Assembly (NCBI RefSeq): GCF_028476545.1
Contig: NW_026731930.1
Span: 124,001 to 188,000 of the forward strand
Length of the DNA: 64,000 bases
DNA from: Physella acuta
Taxonomy: Eukaryota > Mollusca > Gastropoda > Physidae
Direction of reading: 5' to 3'
Numbering within the stretch: position 1 is the stretch's first letter; each line of letters begins with the position of its first letter. Positions 22,466-33,370 of the stretch are shown here, one piece after another. The translations under genes were made by a program, and so were the position numbers. Under the pieces are notes generated by a model, which worked only from the letters and a program-made list of their open reading frames with translations, searched no databases and was not told the origin of the DNA.

Positions 22466-22539
22466 CTGTGATAGGCTTGAACGCGTTCATAAGGCTTTAC
22501 ACCTGTGATAGGCTTGAACGCGTTCATCAGGCTTTACAC
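22466..22539 (+). repeat. Two-copy 37-bp tandem duplication
   Basis: CTGTGATAGGCTTGAACGCG at 22466 recurs at 22503 with one difference over the unit (TTCATAAGG / TTCATCAGG). Each unit contains the palindrome GAACGCGTTC. Confidence 0.9.
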
Positions 22540-23749
22540 CGGACTGTATACAACACGTGTGTTAATGTGTATGCCCATCTCTCCGTATAGGGTGTGCTAG
22601 CAACGAATGTACATACTAGATAGGATAGCTGAGAGGCATTCACTTAGGCCATGTACTTGACCCTATCTACACAGATGTGTTATTCACGGTTGAATGAACA
22701 TTGGTAATCTATGGCTCATCAGTTCTTCACGCACTATCCAACGGTGGGGTAGGATGGGGTGGAGGGGGCGTGTCTAGCCTCAAGCGTTGTACCCAGTGTT
22801 GTGTTGTAGGCTATTATCATAAGGCAATAAACTTGTGTAAGCTACAATTTGAGTAGAGAAAGACATTATTTTAAAGTGAGGAGACCGGCTAACAAACAAA
22901 ACTTGATCTGGTTTGAAGATAGCTGTTCTGAGAATACCGCTCGATTGATAGGATGTGTAATACTCAATAGTCATACATTCATTACCTGTTGTATACATAT
23001 TTTCTGCTTACATAGAAAAACTCTGTCTAAAACTTACAACATAAATCAAAGCGTATGTTATTAGACAAATGGTTCTTCCATATATAACAAGACGTTTTTT
23101 TCTGTTTTCTATAAGAGAAAACGCACCGTGCCTTTTCCCGCTCTTCTTTTCACGTTTTCTCAACTGTGCATTTTTGCTCAAAATTCAACATTCAAATCGC
23201 TAAGGCTTTGGAACCCATTGTCATACAAGAATAAAACATTCCACGTGCATTCAGCATTATACCATCTACAAAACTACGTTTGTACATTAAGTTTACTACA
23301 ATACTTTAGGAAATATTGATATTTATGTAACACCACCCCCTAATTTTTGCACATAAATTTACGTAAAAATTTGTATTAAAAATTGAGTACAAGCTATCGC
23401 AATGAGTAAACGTAGAAATGTATAGTTTGGTTTGAGAAATCTAAATCTTTCATCCGCTTTTCAAAATCTCTTATGGGAACAAAGCCTTAGCGATTTGAAA
23501 AGGTGTTAGTTTTCACACCTTTTCGCGGTTTCCATGGTAACCAGTACTGCTATTGACGGCTATATATTATTTTTGTCTATAGTTTAACAACTTTAATTAT
23601 ATGAACTTATTAAACAACCAGAAATGTGTTAAATAAAAAAAAAATTTATCCGTGGTGCCTATCCTTAAATTATTGCATGATGAGGGATTGAACTTAATGA
23701 AAAAAAATAACCTGTATTTTAGCTCGTCAAAGTTAAAAAAAAAATCTAG
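22540..23749. other. Stretch without recognised element
   Basis: Short frames at 22849-23064 and 23128-23319 lack known motifs. The frame at 23128 contains KSLRLWNPLSYK, which vaguely recalls the end of some LINE polymerases (RLWNSLP) but is too short to call. Confidence 0.3.
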
Positions 23750-24250
23750 AATTAACAAATTATTGGTAGCTGACAGAAATAAATTTATTCTTCAGTAGTC
23801 TGCATAAAAATGTGCGACATTTATAATTAACCAAGCTTCATGCAAATTTTGTCCTGTATGGGGAGTGTGGGGGGGAGGTGGGGGAGGGGGATTTAGAATA
23901 TACATTTATCATTGGATTGTATATCATTTGGCAAAGAAATTATAGTGCTTCACAATTACTCCGATTCTAGTTTTAAAAATTAGAAAGGGGAACAACTTTA
24001 AACTAATTAGCACAATTAGTTATTATATAACTCAGTTGATATATGCTTAATACCAAAAACAAATTATTAATTTCAATAAAACTGTATTAGTAAATGCTTT
24101 ATTTAAACGCAAATACTAGTATGCTTTTTTAAGTACCTAATATATTATTAATGTAATTGCAAGAAATTTAAGCAGTAATGTTTTTATTTGTAAATTCCAA
24201 TAATTTTGAAATACTATCCTTGTCCCATCACATCATTTAAAAAAAAAATA
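23750..24250 (+). repeat. R10 dispersed repeat, copy 1
   Basis: TAGCTGACAGAAATAAATTT, ATTCTTCAGTAGTCTGCATA, AACCAAGCTTCATG, CCGATTCTAGTTTTAA and GCAGTAATGTTTTTATTT align with 31190-31540, with 60135-60500 (5' part) and with 40640-40800 / 63180-63300 (3' part). A GGGGGAGG tract is inserted at 23860-23892. Confidence 0.6.
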
Positions 24251-24299
24251 ATTCTTTGTTTGTTTAAATCCTAATTAAATATGTATAAACCCACGTACG

Positions 24300-24350
24300 C
24301 ACCTCTCTCTCTCTCTATCTCTAACGATCATTCTCTCCCTCTCTGTCCGC
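24300..24350. repeat. (CT)n-rich microsatellite
   Basis: CTCTCTCTCTCTCTAT followed by CTCTCCCTCTCTGTC. Confidence 0.8.
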
Positions 24351-24500
24351 TATATATTTGGCAACGTCGTCAGCACGTTCTGCGATAAGAGGAGAACTCA
24401 AAGATACTTTTGTTGAAAATAATATGGTGAATGTTATAAATGTATAAACACAATACAATGTTCTAGGCCTAAACTGATAAAATGTACTTTATCTATTTGG

Positions 24501-24690
24501 ATTCTAGATCTAGATCTGAAAATTCTAGATCTAAATCTAGATCTACTCAAAAACTAGACTTATATTCTAGATCTAAATCTAGATCTACTTAAAAACTAGA
24601 CTTATATTCTAGATCTAAATCTAGATCTACTCAAAAACTAGACTTATATTCTAGATCTAAATCTAGATTCTATCTAAATCTAGAATATAT
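24501..24690. repeat. 42-bp minisatellite rich in CTAGATCTAAATCTAGATC
   Basis: Units begin ATTCTAGATCTAAATCTAG at 24522, 24564, 24606 and 24648 (period 42), each with ACTAGACTTATATT at its end. The unit is nearly self-complementary around AGATCTAAATCTAGATCT, so single strands could form hairpins. Confidence 0.95.
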
Positions 24691-24974
24691 TCCAATAATA
24701 CATTTATATACTTAACTATTTCATGTTTTTATTGTTTGTAGAAACGCTTATTTGTTTAGCTATGGAATTGGCTAATTTGGGATATAATTTAATTTGAGAT
24801 AAAAGGGCCTATTTGGATAAGTTAAGTTTCGTAACTAACCCACAAATTCAGCAAAAATTTTAAAGTGCCTAAATAGCTGAGATGAACGTGTAATTAATAC
24901 AATGAGGGTGTTACGGGATCGAGACACGTCAATTCAATCTTAATTTTTTTTTAGATGTGGATGATAAAGTTGCC

Positions 24975-25080
24975 TATTGGGACTTGATGGGACACGGGGC
25001 AGGTGAAGTAGAGTTCATTTGTTTTTGTCTTCTCGGCATATGAAGGCATAGTGTGGTCAGACCAATGCTCATCCGTAATA
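24975..25080 (-). mobile_element. tRNA-type SINE, 5'-truncated fragment
   Basis: On the minus strand it reads GACCACACTATGCCTTCATA, TGCCGAGAAGACAAAAACAA and ATGAACTCTACTTCACCTGC, matching the 3' half of the SINEs at 47297 and 49535. Confidence 0.7.
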
Positions 25081-26090
25081 GGTGTTTTTAAAAGACAAAA
25101 AACAACATAAGACGACTTTTGCTTCAAGATAGCGTTGGAAAGGGGCCAAATATCCGTTGTAATTTTAAAATGTAAAATGTAAGTTTTTTGTTTTGGTAGA
25201 ACTATTATTCTTTATTCTGTAATATTCTCTATTCTACAAATAATCATCAATAATATAATAACAATAATTTCGGTTTTATGTACGTTTGTTAATTTTTGTT
25301 TTACAAAATACGTAATCGTAAACGTGTATAATTTGAATTATCTCCATCGAATGAAAAAGCTTTAGGACAAGTAGTTAAAGACCATCCCAACTTCGTTAAT
25401 GATGGATCGGCGCTTTGTTGTCCCGTTTAGGTTCCTTTCTCTGACCACCTCCCATCCCCGCTCTTAGCCTTACAAGTAGCGAACTTCATAGCTGTACATT
25501 CACCACTTCTCACATTTTATCATACACTAGTCAGCGGATATTAAGTTAATATAAGGTAAGACTATTTTTATATTATTAGTACATGAATCAATTGGAGATG
25601 TATAATCAATTAATCACTTAATAAATGACGTGTCTGATAGTTCGTGAGTCATCAAAAAAAGCATAATGTCTTTTATGGATGTCCCTTAAATCAGATGGTT
25701 ATTTCTCCGCATGAGCTGGGCACAAACAGCTGTAAAAATGAACACCGTGTATCTGTCTTGGGGGATAGGTGTACTACTTGAATCATCAGTCTCTCTGCAT
25801 TAGGAACCTCCGCCGGGGGAGAGGGGGGGGGGGGTGCGGGGTGAGCTTTATTTTTATAGTTTGTTTCGCCACTGTCACCTTGATAGTGGTTATGTAAATA
25901 ACAAGAAGATTTTCGGTTATGTAAATAACAAGGATATTTTCTACAGTAGTGATATTATACAGTAGCTAAGACACGCTGTTGCGTTAAAAATATATATACA
26001 TAAGCTGTAGAGTGAAAGAGAGGAAAACATTCAAACTACTTCCATGACTTTTTTCATTTTTACAAATAGTCAAATAGGGGTACTCCTTGT
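25081..26090. other. AT-rich stretch with one poly-G patch, no gene seen
   Basis: A G run at 25825-25845 and a two-copy GGTTATGTAAATAACAAG segment (25888, 25915) are the only structured features. No supported coding sequence. Confidence 0.4.
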
Positions 26091-26093
26091 GAT

Positions 26094-26317
26094 CAGTATT
26101 TCTTCCAGACTTTTTTCTCCGGGGGGGGGGGGGGGGGGGGTCACTTGAAATTTCCGGGGGGGGGGGGGGGGGGTAGACCTTCTTCGGGGGAGGGGGCGGA
26201 CACTGTTGAAAGTATATATTGTCTATATAATTTTCATTTCGTTTGGGGGGGTGGGGGCGGTAGACTTTTTTCGGGGGGCACCCCCCCCCCCCGAAGAGAT
26301 GCCTAGAAGAAACTCTG
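26094..26317. mobile_element. CAGTGTTTCTTCC-family MITE with poly-G interior, 8-bp TSD
   Basis: The ends CAGTATTTCTTCCAGAC and (reversed) CAGAGTTTCTTCTAGGC are inverted repeats. The interior carries G runs of 18-22 bases at 26119-26173 and a C run at 26281-26292. The flanks CTTGTGAT (26086) and CTTGTTAT (26318) agree at 7 of 8 bases, as expected for a hAT target duplication. No coding capacity. Confidence 0.8.
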
Positions 26318-26579
26318 CTTGTTATAGATTTGTACTGAACAAATTAAAAAGCAATTACTTCTCTTAAAAAGTACTTGCTAAAGAATAACATTGAATAAAA
26401 AGGAAATGTGTTTAAAATTAATTATATAAATACAAAAAAAAACATAAAAATGAACATACAACATTTTTTCTTGTTCCGCCACTGTAATCGTTGTATTTAA
26501 ATGATAGTTTTAATAACTTAATTAATTAAGTATTGTATCAACAAAATAATGCTATATTGAACTCAAACACATCTTTATA

Positions 26580-27130
26580 TTGAGCTACATGTGATAATTT
26601 TTTTTCTAGCTTAAAAGTTTTTCAAGGGAAATAATAACATATTTAATATACATACTTTGTTTAATAAAGCAAATCAAACAAAAATGAAATACCGTTGTAT
26701 ACGTCAAAAGATTTCAACAAATGTAATAAAATATGTTCAAAAAGTGATAATACATACATGTGTTTTTGTCTATTATTTAAAAAAAAAAAGTAAGTAATTG
26801 AAAAACTACACACATTATCATTTTGTTTTATACTTTTACAAGACAATCGAAGATATCGTTCAATCAACGTTACATCAACCTTTCCGCCTTTCGATGTATT
26901 TTTCCATTTACATTATTAAAAAAAGTAATAATTTTACATTAGATTTTCAGATTGAAATTATTAAAATGTCGTTGGCCTCTCATAATGTTATTTAACTTAA
27001 CATACCAAGCACTCAATTCATGGTAATCATTTTTTTTTCTTGGACAAGTGTATTTTTAGGCTTCAATATTATAAACTATTCATGGAATATAGGACCTACT
27101 CAATCGAAATGTTAAATTAAAAAACGTATT
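26580..27130 (+). repeat. R4 dispersed repeat, copy 1
   Basis: GGGAAATAATAACATATTTA, CAAATCAAACAAAAATGAAA, CTTTTACAAGACAATCGAAG and AAAATGTCGTTGGCCTCTCA align in order with 37700-38130. Non-coding. Confidence 0.7.
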
Positions 27131-27249
27131 TAACTGTATTGATATGATAAACTGCTTATAGACATACTTTTAATTACATTGATTTAATTTTAAAAAGCTT
27201 AAGTAAATATTAAAGTAGTAGTAAACACAAGTAGTCAACATAGCCATAA

Positions 27250-27530
27250 ATCTTAACTGGAGGTTGGCAATCTTCGTACGAAGAAGTGGACGGGAATAAA
27301 AGTTAGAATAACATTCGGTTGCTTTCGATACACATAATATTACAGTCAAGAACAATTATAGAAAAAAAGTACATCTACTTAGACATTTATGTTAGAAAAA
27401 AAAACTGCGGCAAAAGCTAAGACTTCCATAAAGAACCCATAACAGATAATACACTTCGATATTAATCAAAACATCGAGAAGAGTATCGGTGTATTTAGTC
27501 CAACCATTGCTTTAAATGACAGTTTCAATA
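27250..27530 (+). mobile_element. Composite SINE-like repeat with antisense U2 5' end (copy D)
   Basis: 27438-27483 reads AACAGATAATACACTTCGAT then ATTAATCAAAACATCGAGAA. Against the reverse complement of U2 nt 1-~48 (AACAGATACTACACTTGATC, TTAGCCAAAAGGCCGAGAAG) it keeps AACAGATA.TACACTT and CGAGAA, so the homology reaches about 46 bases into U2. The CACTCGACTACTCC tail is replaced by TTAGTCCAACCATTGC. Confidence 0.6.
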
Positions 27531-27780
27531 ACTTAAGTAATGATTGTATCAACATAATGCCTTCCATATTGAACAATGAGTGTATCAACATAATACCTTC
27601 CATATTGAACACACACACACACACACCTTTAAATTGAGCTACATTTGACCTGCTCCTAAAGTGACGCCTACGTGTCTTACAAAGTTACATACTTTTTTTT
27701 TTTCTGTTTTAGTTCATTTGAAATGTATCCATACCCCATAGTATTTAATACAATGTCGCCCATGTTTTTTTTCTTCTCCA
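27531..27780 (+). repeat. R2 dispersed repeat copy with local duplication
   Basis: A CATATTGAAC-containing unit is present twice (27540-27572 and 27573-27608: GTATCAACATAATGCCTTCC / GTATCAACATAATACCTTCC). GCTACATTTGACCTGCTCCT and AAAGTGACGCCTACGTGTCT follow as in other R2 copies. Confidence 0.7.
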
Positions 27781-27869
27781 GGTGCAAATAAAAAGGTCTT
27801 CACAGTGACCTTGATAATAATAACTCTGACCTACACCTCGTAATAAATACAGTATGGTCGAATACTGAC

Positions 27870-28550
27870 AAAAATACCCTTTGCAGTGAAATTGAATACC
27901 CACATTAGTGATTATACTGGCATTTAGTACCGACAGCAGTGTTATTGAGTACCCACATCTGTGTATTGTGTACCAACATCAGTGACACTGAGCAACCACA
28001 GTTTGAGCACTAAGCACTTACAGCAGTGAAACTGAGTACACACTGCTAAGGCTGAGTAACCACAGCAACATTATCGATAACCAACAGCTCCAGCGTGAAT
28101 ACCCACAGCAATGACACCAACAACTGTCTGCATTAACACTGAGTACCCACAGCTTCAACAGTGAGTACCCACATCAACATTATCGATTACCAACAGCGCC
28201 AGTGATGGGTACCCACAGCAGTGATACCAAGAACCGACTGCATTAACATTGAGTACCCACAGCTTAAACAGTGAGTACCCACAGCTTCAGCACTGAGTAC
28301 AAATGGCTTCAACACCCAGTACCCATCGTTTCAGCACTGAGTACCAATACTAGTGGCAATATGTAGCTACGACACTGCCATTGGTAATCTATAGCAGAAT
28401 CATTCGAGCACTACAGCCGTAGCTCGACGAACCGAAATAGGAAACATATTAATGATACCATCAACAATAGCAGTGAGTACCAACACCGGTGACACTGAGT
28501 ACCCACAGCAGTGACACTAAGTACCCACAGCAGCTGCATTGAGCATCGAA
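27870..28550. repeat. Degenerate CAGTGACACTGAGTACCCA minisatellite
   Basis: About 30 imperfect units of 18-24 bp around CAG(T/C)..(A/C)CTGAGTACCCACAG. A higher-order unit of 109 bp is visible: CAACATTATCGAT(A/T)ACCA occurs at 28066 and 28175 with matching sequence behind each. Stops interrupt every frame, so it is not a coding repeat. Confidence 0.85.
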
Positions 28551-28712
28551 AAGTATATACAACCGCTGAACACTGTCATTTAGGACAGTATTTATTCACG
28601 TACTTTGTGTGTATAGCAAATAGGCCTATAAGTCAAATGATAGTTATGCGTCTTTATTAGTTGACCTTGAATAGGAGTTCACGAAAATGACGTAACCGGA
28701 GACAACTAAGGC
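28551..28712. other. Spacer, nothing recognised
   Basis: No repeat or coding signal supported. Confidence 0.4.
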
Positions 28713-28900
28713 CAGTGGCGTAGCTACCATAAAACTTCTACACTGGAATTTTAATATGTGTTTTATATAAATATTTTTTTTTTAAAGTTTAAAAATTCCA
28801 AAAAGGCCCCCAGTTCTTTCTTACCGGATCGGCTGTGGGATTAATTGTGTCTGTGTGTGTGTGTGGGGGGGGGGGGTCAAACAGAGCCCATTCGTTATAA
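28713..28900 (+). mobile_element. MITE remnant starting CAGTGGCGTAGC
   Basis: CAGTGGCGTAGCTACC is the usual left end of the CAGTGGCG family. It is followed by AT-rich sequence, CCAAAAAGGCCCCCAG, a (GT)n tract and a G run at 28864-28876. No right end or TSD was found. Confidence 0.45.
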
Positions 28901-29117
28901 TAACACTATAGGCGATGTCACTTTGTCGCTTTGTCGCGCAAGACATTCAGAGAATTAGCCTATAAATAAACTTGAACTTTGAATAGTACGTTAAATGCAT
29001 CAGTAAAAATAGTAAAATGACGCAGACTAAAAATTAAATTAAAACAATGTTGGTCCATAAGTGCCTGATGTCGCGTTTTCGAGAAATAGCGTAATTAACA
29101 TAAATCATAAGTCCAAA

Positions 29118-29119
<2 letters not shown>

Positions 29120-29213
<94 letters not shown>
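29120..29213. repeat. (TA)n microsatellite
   Basis: About 47 TA units. Flanks differ from those of the R1-linked TA tracts. Confidence 0.95.
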
Positions 29214-29216
<3 letters not shown>

Positions 29217-29440
29217 CCAATTCAGTGTCAGTATGATGAGAGAAAATCAGCACATTATTTTTTTACACGCTTGGAACATAATTCAGGCATTAAGGTGTTA
29301 GAAGTTAATTAGTCACGATTTTCATTTTGATTGATTCATTTATCTCCAGCATACATTGATATATACGAGTAATAATGTAGCTGTAGGTGTGTCTTTTACA
29401 TTCCCTTCTACTTATCAAGAAGATGCAACGTCAAAACTAA
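29214..29440. other. Spacer, nothing recognised
   Basis: AT-rich, no supported feature. Confidence 0.4.
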
Positions 29441-29735
29441 CTGAAAGGCATCTTGTTGTAATTTAGTTAGGATAAGATGTGTGTACAGAGAGGGAAGGAT
29501 CTATACTAATCTGTGATCTGTTGTGTGACAGTACACTGACCAACACTATCACAAATGATGTACCATGGCAACAAACAAACCAGCTGCCAGCTAAAGAGTT
29601 CATACAGAGAGAATGGAAATTGGATGGCCACACACTCGTGAAGCTTTTATCCAGACAGGCCCTCAATTGGAATCTACTGGGGAAAAAAGAAAAAGAGGCG
29701 GACTATTGAAGACCTAGAGCAATTCGACATCAAGA
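29441..29735 (+). pseudogene. LINE polymerase C-terminal tail (R7 copy 1), degenerate
   Basis: The frame 29479-29709 ends with REWKLDGHTLVKLLSRQALN then WNLLGKK. This is the well-known non-LTR retrotransposon tail (WKWIGHTLR..I.RQALTWNPQGKRKRGRP) that follows the polymerase domain. After 29690 the reading frame slips and the next parts (KEDLEQFDIKKIGYT-like) are only partly readable. There is no upstream polymerase. It is a short 5'-truncated relic, and its last motif (GYTWGQLERLA) is expanded into the tandem array that follows. Confidence 0.75.
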
Positions 29736-30012
29736 AGATTGGATACACCTAGGGACAGTTGGAGGGACTAGCCTGGATACACCTCGATACAGTTGGAGAG
29801 ACTAGCCTAGATACACCTCGAGACAGTTGGAGAGACTAGCCTGGATACACCTCGAGACAGTTGGAGAGACTAGCCTGGATACACCTCGAGAAAGTTGGAG
29901 AGACTAGCCTGGATACACATGGAGACAGTTGGAGAGACTAGCCTGGATACACCTGGAGACAGTTGGAGAAACTAGCCTGGATACACCTGTAGATAGTTGG
30001 AGAGACCAGTCC
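29736..30012 (+). repeat. 34-bp minisatellite grown from the LINE tail, copy 1
   Basis: About eight units of GAGACTAGCCTGGATACACC plus TCGAGACAGTTGGA, spaced 34 bp (ACTAGCC at 29767 and 29801). The first unit overlaps the coding motif for GYTWGQLERLA of the LINE tail. Since 34 is not a multiple of three, successive units are read in different frames (ERLAWIHLETVGETSLDTPV..). Confidence 0.9.
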
Positions 30013-30240
30013 AGGACAGAGATGCTGAAAAAGCTCTTATCGGCAGGCTATGACCCAGGAGATGCGACACTTGCCTATCTTAACAAAACGTGTGTGTCTA
30101 CTAAACCCTTCATATGTAGAGTTGTTCTTAAAGCACTGGCATATGGCCAGTTGTCGCTAGTTTCATTGTTTAAGTTAGCTGCACATGGCTGTACATCTCT
30201 GTCATTGATTTTTTGGTTGTTGTTTTTTTTAAATTATGGA
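30013..30240 (+). repeat. R7 3' segment, copy 1
   Basis: ACACTTGCCTATCTTAACAA, TGTGTCTACTAAACCCTTCA and TTGTCGCTAGTTTCATTGTT match 59350-59500 in order. It forms the end of an open frame (29929-30381) that I regard as repeat-derived. Confidence 0.75.
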
Positions 30241-31179
30241 CAGCTTTATCGAGTTTGCTTACTTTTTAAAAAGACATTTGAAAAAATTAGGTTTAATAAT
30301 GTTGCCAGTCTTGCTGAAGTTCTCGATCAATATTGTATAATAAAAAATAAATTTAAATTTAAAATAATTTTTAAAAAATAAAATACGATTATGTTGTTTC
30401 GCTCCATTAAAAAAAAATGTAGCATTTTTTTTGTAAACTCAACAAAAAATAAATAAATAAATAAAAAATAAAAAAATTAACAAGTGAATTTTGTTTCTTG
30501 AAATCGTGTTGGTCCTCCTGCAAAAAAGATAACAATTAACACACAGCAAAACTGACATTCTAATCAATCTTTTACGATACATCGTTAAGTACAATAATTA
30601 GCAACCAATTAATAAAATAGATCACCAAAATCTTCCAGTCATCAGCAACAAAAAATACATCACGTGAAGTACTGTTTTACAGATATCTGGGTTTGTATCA
30701 GACAATGTTGTTGTCCTAACAATACACAATATCACAAACATCCATGGCGCTTACAACATATATTTTATTTAACACAAAAGTAAAAAAAAAAAAAAAATAG
30801 ACCGATCTGAAAGAGGTGTAATTATATTTTCTTTAGCTGCTAAATTATGTTTATAATCACACACTTTGAAAGCCATATATTTGTATATTACATATTTTAA
30901 AGACAAGCAATAACGTCAGATTAATTAATGTTACGACTGATCTTCAAATGCTTTTGATTTTGTTATTTTTTTTCTAAAACTTTTAGGCAACATTTTACTC
31001 AGACGTCAATTTTCATTTACGGACCCGTCAAAGTTCGTGTCACTGTTTATGGTACTCTGACTTACACAAAAAAAATGTTCAGACAACTGTCACATTAGCA
31101 ACCATGCGAGAAATGTCATAATGAGAAGAAGCGAATGATAAAAATACACTGTTAGCACGACAAAATAAAAATAAAATCT
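30241..31179. other. Mixed repeat remnants, no gene
   Basis: 30235-30275 has the R3 end motif (TTTATCGAGTTTGCTTACTT). 30590-30750 (CATCAGCAACAAAAAATACA, GTATCAGACAATGTTGTTG) resembles 49735-49890. The rest is AT-rich. Confidence 0.4.
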
Positions 31180-31560
31180 AGAAATAACAAAGCTAGTGTT
31201 AGCTGACAGCCATAAATGTATTCTTCACTAGTCTATAAAAAACGTCCGTCAATTATATTAAACCAAGCTTCATGAAATTTGTTTACTGTATATTCCGATT
31301 CAAGTTTTAAGATTAGCAAGGGAGGGAACTTTAAATACATTGCATAAATAGTTAGAAATATAAGTCGGTTTAAAATACTTTAATAGAAAAATAAAATTAT
31401 ATAAATATTTGATTTTTTTTTTTCGTTTATTTAAAAGCTAAAATAGTGTGACATTTCTTATGTATTTATTATATTATTTATGTAATCGTAACCATATAAA
31501 GCAGTGGTGTTTTTATTTCTAAATCCAACTACTCTCGAAATACTTCGTTTAAACAACGAG
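31180..31560 (+). repeat. R10 dispersed repeat, copy 2
   Basis: GTTAGCTGACAGCCATAAAT, GTATTCTTCACTAGTCTATA, AACCAAGCTTCATG and ATTATATTATTTATGTAATC match other R10 copies. The stretch at 31200-31225 is the uninterrupted counterpart of the MITE insertion at 60162. Confidence 0.7.
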
Positions 31561-31839
31561 GTCGAAATTGCATCAACGGAATATGTACTATCGCATATTT
31601 TTAAAACAATTAAAATATTAAAAATTATTCAGTTTAGTTTTTAATTAACTTATAATTATAAGCAGAACGCTGGTAGAGTCAAATGACTGCAAAACAAGGA
31701 GGTGTGGCGGGGGGCGCATTGAGGTTTTTTTTTTTTTTTTTAAATTTACATTTGAATACATTTCAAATTATATGCGTAGTTATACAAAAATGACTCATGC
31801 ATAATATAGTAGAAGAGCTGCGAGTCACAAGTACTTTAA
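31561..31839. other. Spacer, nothing recognised
   Basis: AT-rich, with a T run at 31726-31740. Confidence 0.4.
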
Positions 31840-32300
31840 TTTTGTTTCTTTGTGAAACTGGTCATTGCATAGCACCTAATGGAAATCGGAATTTCCGATA
31901 AGTAGGCGTAGATGGCAGCTAACTCTAATCACAATATGCTTAGATGGTAGGTTTTCAAATATATTAAATAATATTACATAAATCATGTCAGATCATTTAT
32001 ATAGAAAAACATATTTTACCAGTGTCCGCCCCCCCCCGGAAACTGTTCATCCCCCCCCCCCCAAATATCAAGTGTATCCCCCCCCCCGTAGAAAAAAGTC
32101 TGGAAGAAACACTGTCCATACATCTCCACTTTCGCCTTACATCATGTCAATGGGAGATAGCTGTTAAATAATAATTTACTAAAGCAAATGCCTTGCGCCT
32201 GTCAGTGGTAGAAACGATTATTTTACCGAATAAAGTAACATTAAAACTTCCATAGCAAGTATCAGCAACTGTAATGACCAAACGTCATATTGAGATCTGA
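31840..32300 (+). repeat. R6 dispersed repeat copy interrupted by a MITE
   Basis: 31862-31992 (CACCTAATGGAAATCGGAAT, GTAGATGGCAGCTAACTCTA) matches 41055-41190. 32122-32270 (CTTACATCATGTCAATG, CGCCTGTCAGTGGTAGAAAC) matches 36655-36790. The part between is MITE sequence. Confidence 0.65.
31993..32121 (+). mobile_element. CAGTGTTTCTTCC-family MITE, 5'-truncated
   Basis: TTTATATAGAAAAACATATT, CAGTGTCCGCCCCCCC, three C runs and the right end AAGTCTGGAAGAAACACTG match the 3' half of the element at 59046. The left inverted repeat is absent. Confidence 0.75.
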
Positions 32301-32504
32301 CGACTATTCGACAATTGTATGCATGGGGCTTATGGCCTGGAATACATTTATACGTTAAACATTGTATATTATAAACAGTATACATTATAAACATTAATAG
32401 TAGACAACAAATCCTTTAATGTTGCTAGATCTCAGTTATAGGCCTATAGATATCACATGTGACCCTCTTCAAACTTCACTTCTACAGCTCGTGTTCATGT
32501 ATCA
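32301..32504. other. Spacer, nothing recognised
   Basis: AT-rich, no supported feature. Confidence 0.4.
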
Positions 32505-32512
32505 ACAACATA

Positions 32513-32833
32513 CAGAGGCGTAGCGAGAGAGGGGGGGGGGGCAGGGGTGCGGACCGCACCGGGTGACACCATTTAGGGGGTGACACTAACGCAAAAAAAA
32601 TTGCAAAATATATAGAGAAAAATTAAAATTTCACTTAAGTGATTAATTCTAATGTTAAATAGTGTTTTAAGAGGTGCAAATCTAAAGTTTGAGAGGGGGG
32701 TGATGCAAATTAAATGTATGAGGGGGGGGGGTGCAAATCGAAAATTGAAAGTTTGTCTCCGGGAAGGGTCGCTACGCCTCTGGGGGGTGACACCATTAAG
32801 TGCCGCCCTACACCCGACGTCGCTACGCCACTG
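32513..32833 (-). mobile_element. CAGTGGCGTAGC-family MITE, 321 bp, exact 8-bp TSD
   Basis: The ends are CAGAGGCGTAGCGAGAG and (reversed) CAGTGGCGTAGCGACGTCGG, flanked by ACAACATA at 32505-32512 and 32834-32841. In this orientation it is the reverse of the copy at 60162 (CACCGGGTGACACCATTTAG near the left, TGTCTCCGGGAAGGGTCGC near the right). An AT-rich segment of about 80 bp not present in the copy at 60162 lies at 32585-32665. Non-coding. Confidence 0.9.
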
Positions 32834-32841
32834 ACAACATA

Positions 32842-33179
32842 TACCAATTTTAATGATCGTAAGTTGTATCAGGGGGCTTAAAAACACTATATTAAAATTA
32901 TTATAGTTGTAAACTTAAATTATTTGTTTGCAAATGTATAATAAGGGAGATACAATAATAATATTATCATATTCCCCAAAAAATAAAAAAAGCAATTAAA
33001 AAAAAATATATATTTCTATTAAGAATAGTTAAACGATTTAACTCTGCATTGACATATTTAGATGTATATAAACAAATGCATTAATTATTTTCTGTGCATA
33101 TTTTAAAGAAAAGCGATTATTATGTCTTCGATTATGTCTAATAATTAAAACAAATGTTTTTCAAATCCTAGCACTAGAA
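32842..33179. other. Spacer, nothing recognised
   Basis: AT-rich, no supported feature. Confidence 0.4.
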
Positions 33180-33370
33180 TAGAAAATGTAGAGGAAGACA
33201 AAATACGACACCTCAATTATAGTGACAGACACACTCAAACTGTACGGCTTCATATGGACGAAACTGACGGACACAATTACACAGAAGCTGGACAAGTATA
33301 CACATTACAACACAAACATTAGGGCAGCGCTAATTAACAGATACATATTACCATAATATATAATTACAGT
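33180..33370 (+). repeat. R6 dispersed repeat copy
   Basis: CTCAATTATAGTGACAGACA, CAAACTGTACGGCTTCATAT and CACAATTACACAGAAGCTGG match 8575-8670. Confidence 0.7.

Noticed and set aside
24501-24690. CRISPR-like array
   Set aside because: The 42-bp units are contiguous tandem repeats without unique spacers, in eukaryotic repeat DNA.
29929-30381. 150-codon frame as a gene
   Set aside because: It begins in the 34-bp LINE-derived array and continues through the R7 flank into AT-rich sequence. The related copy at 58.6 kb has no matching frame.
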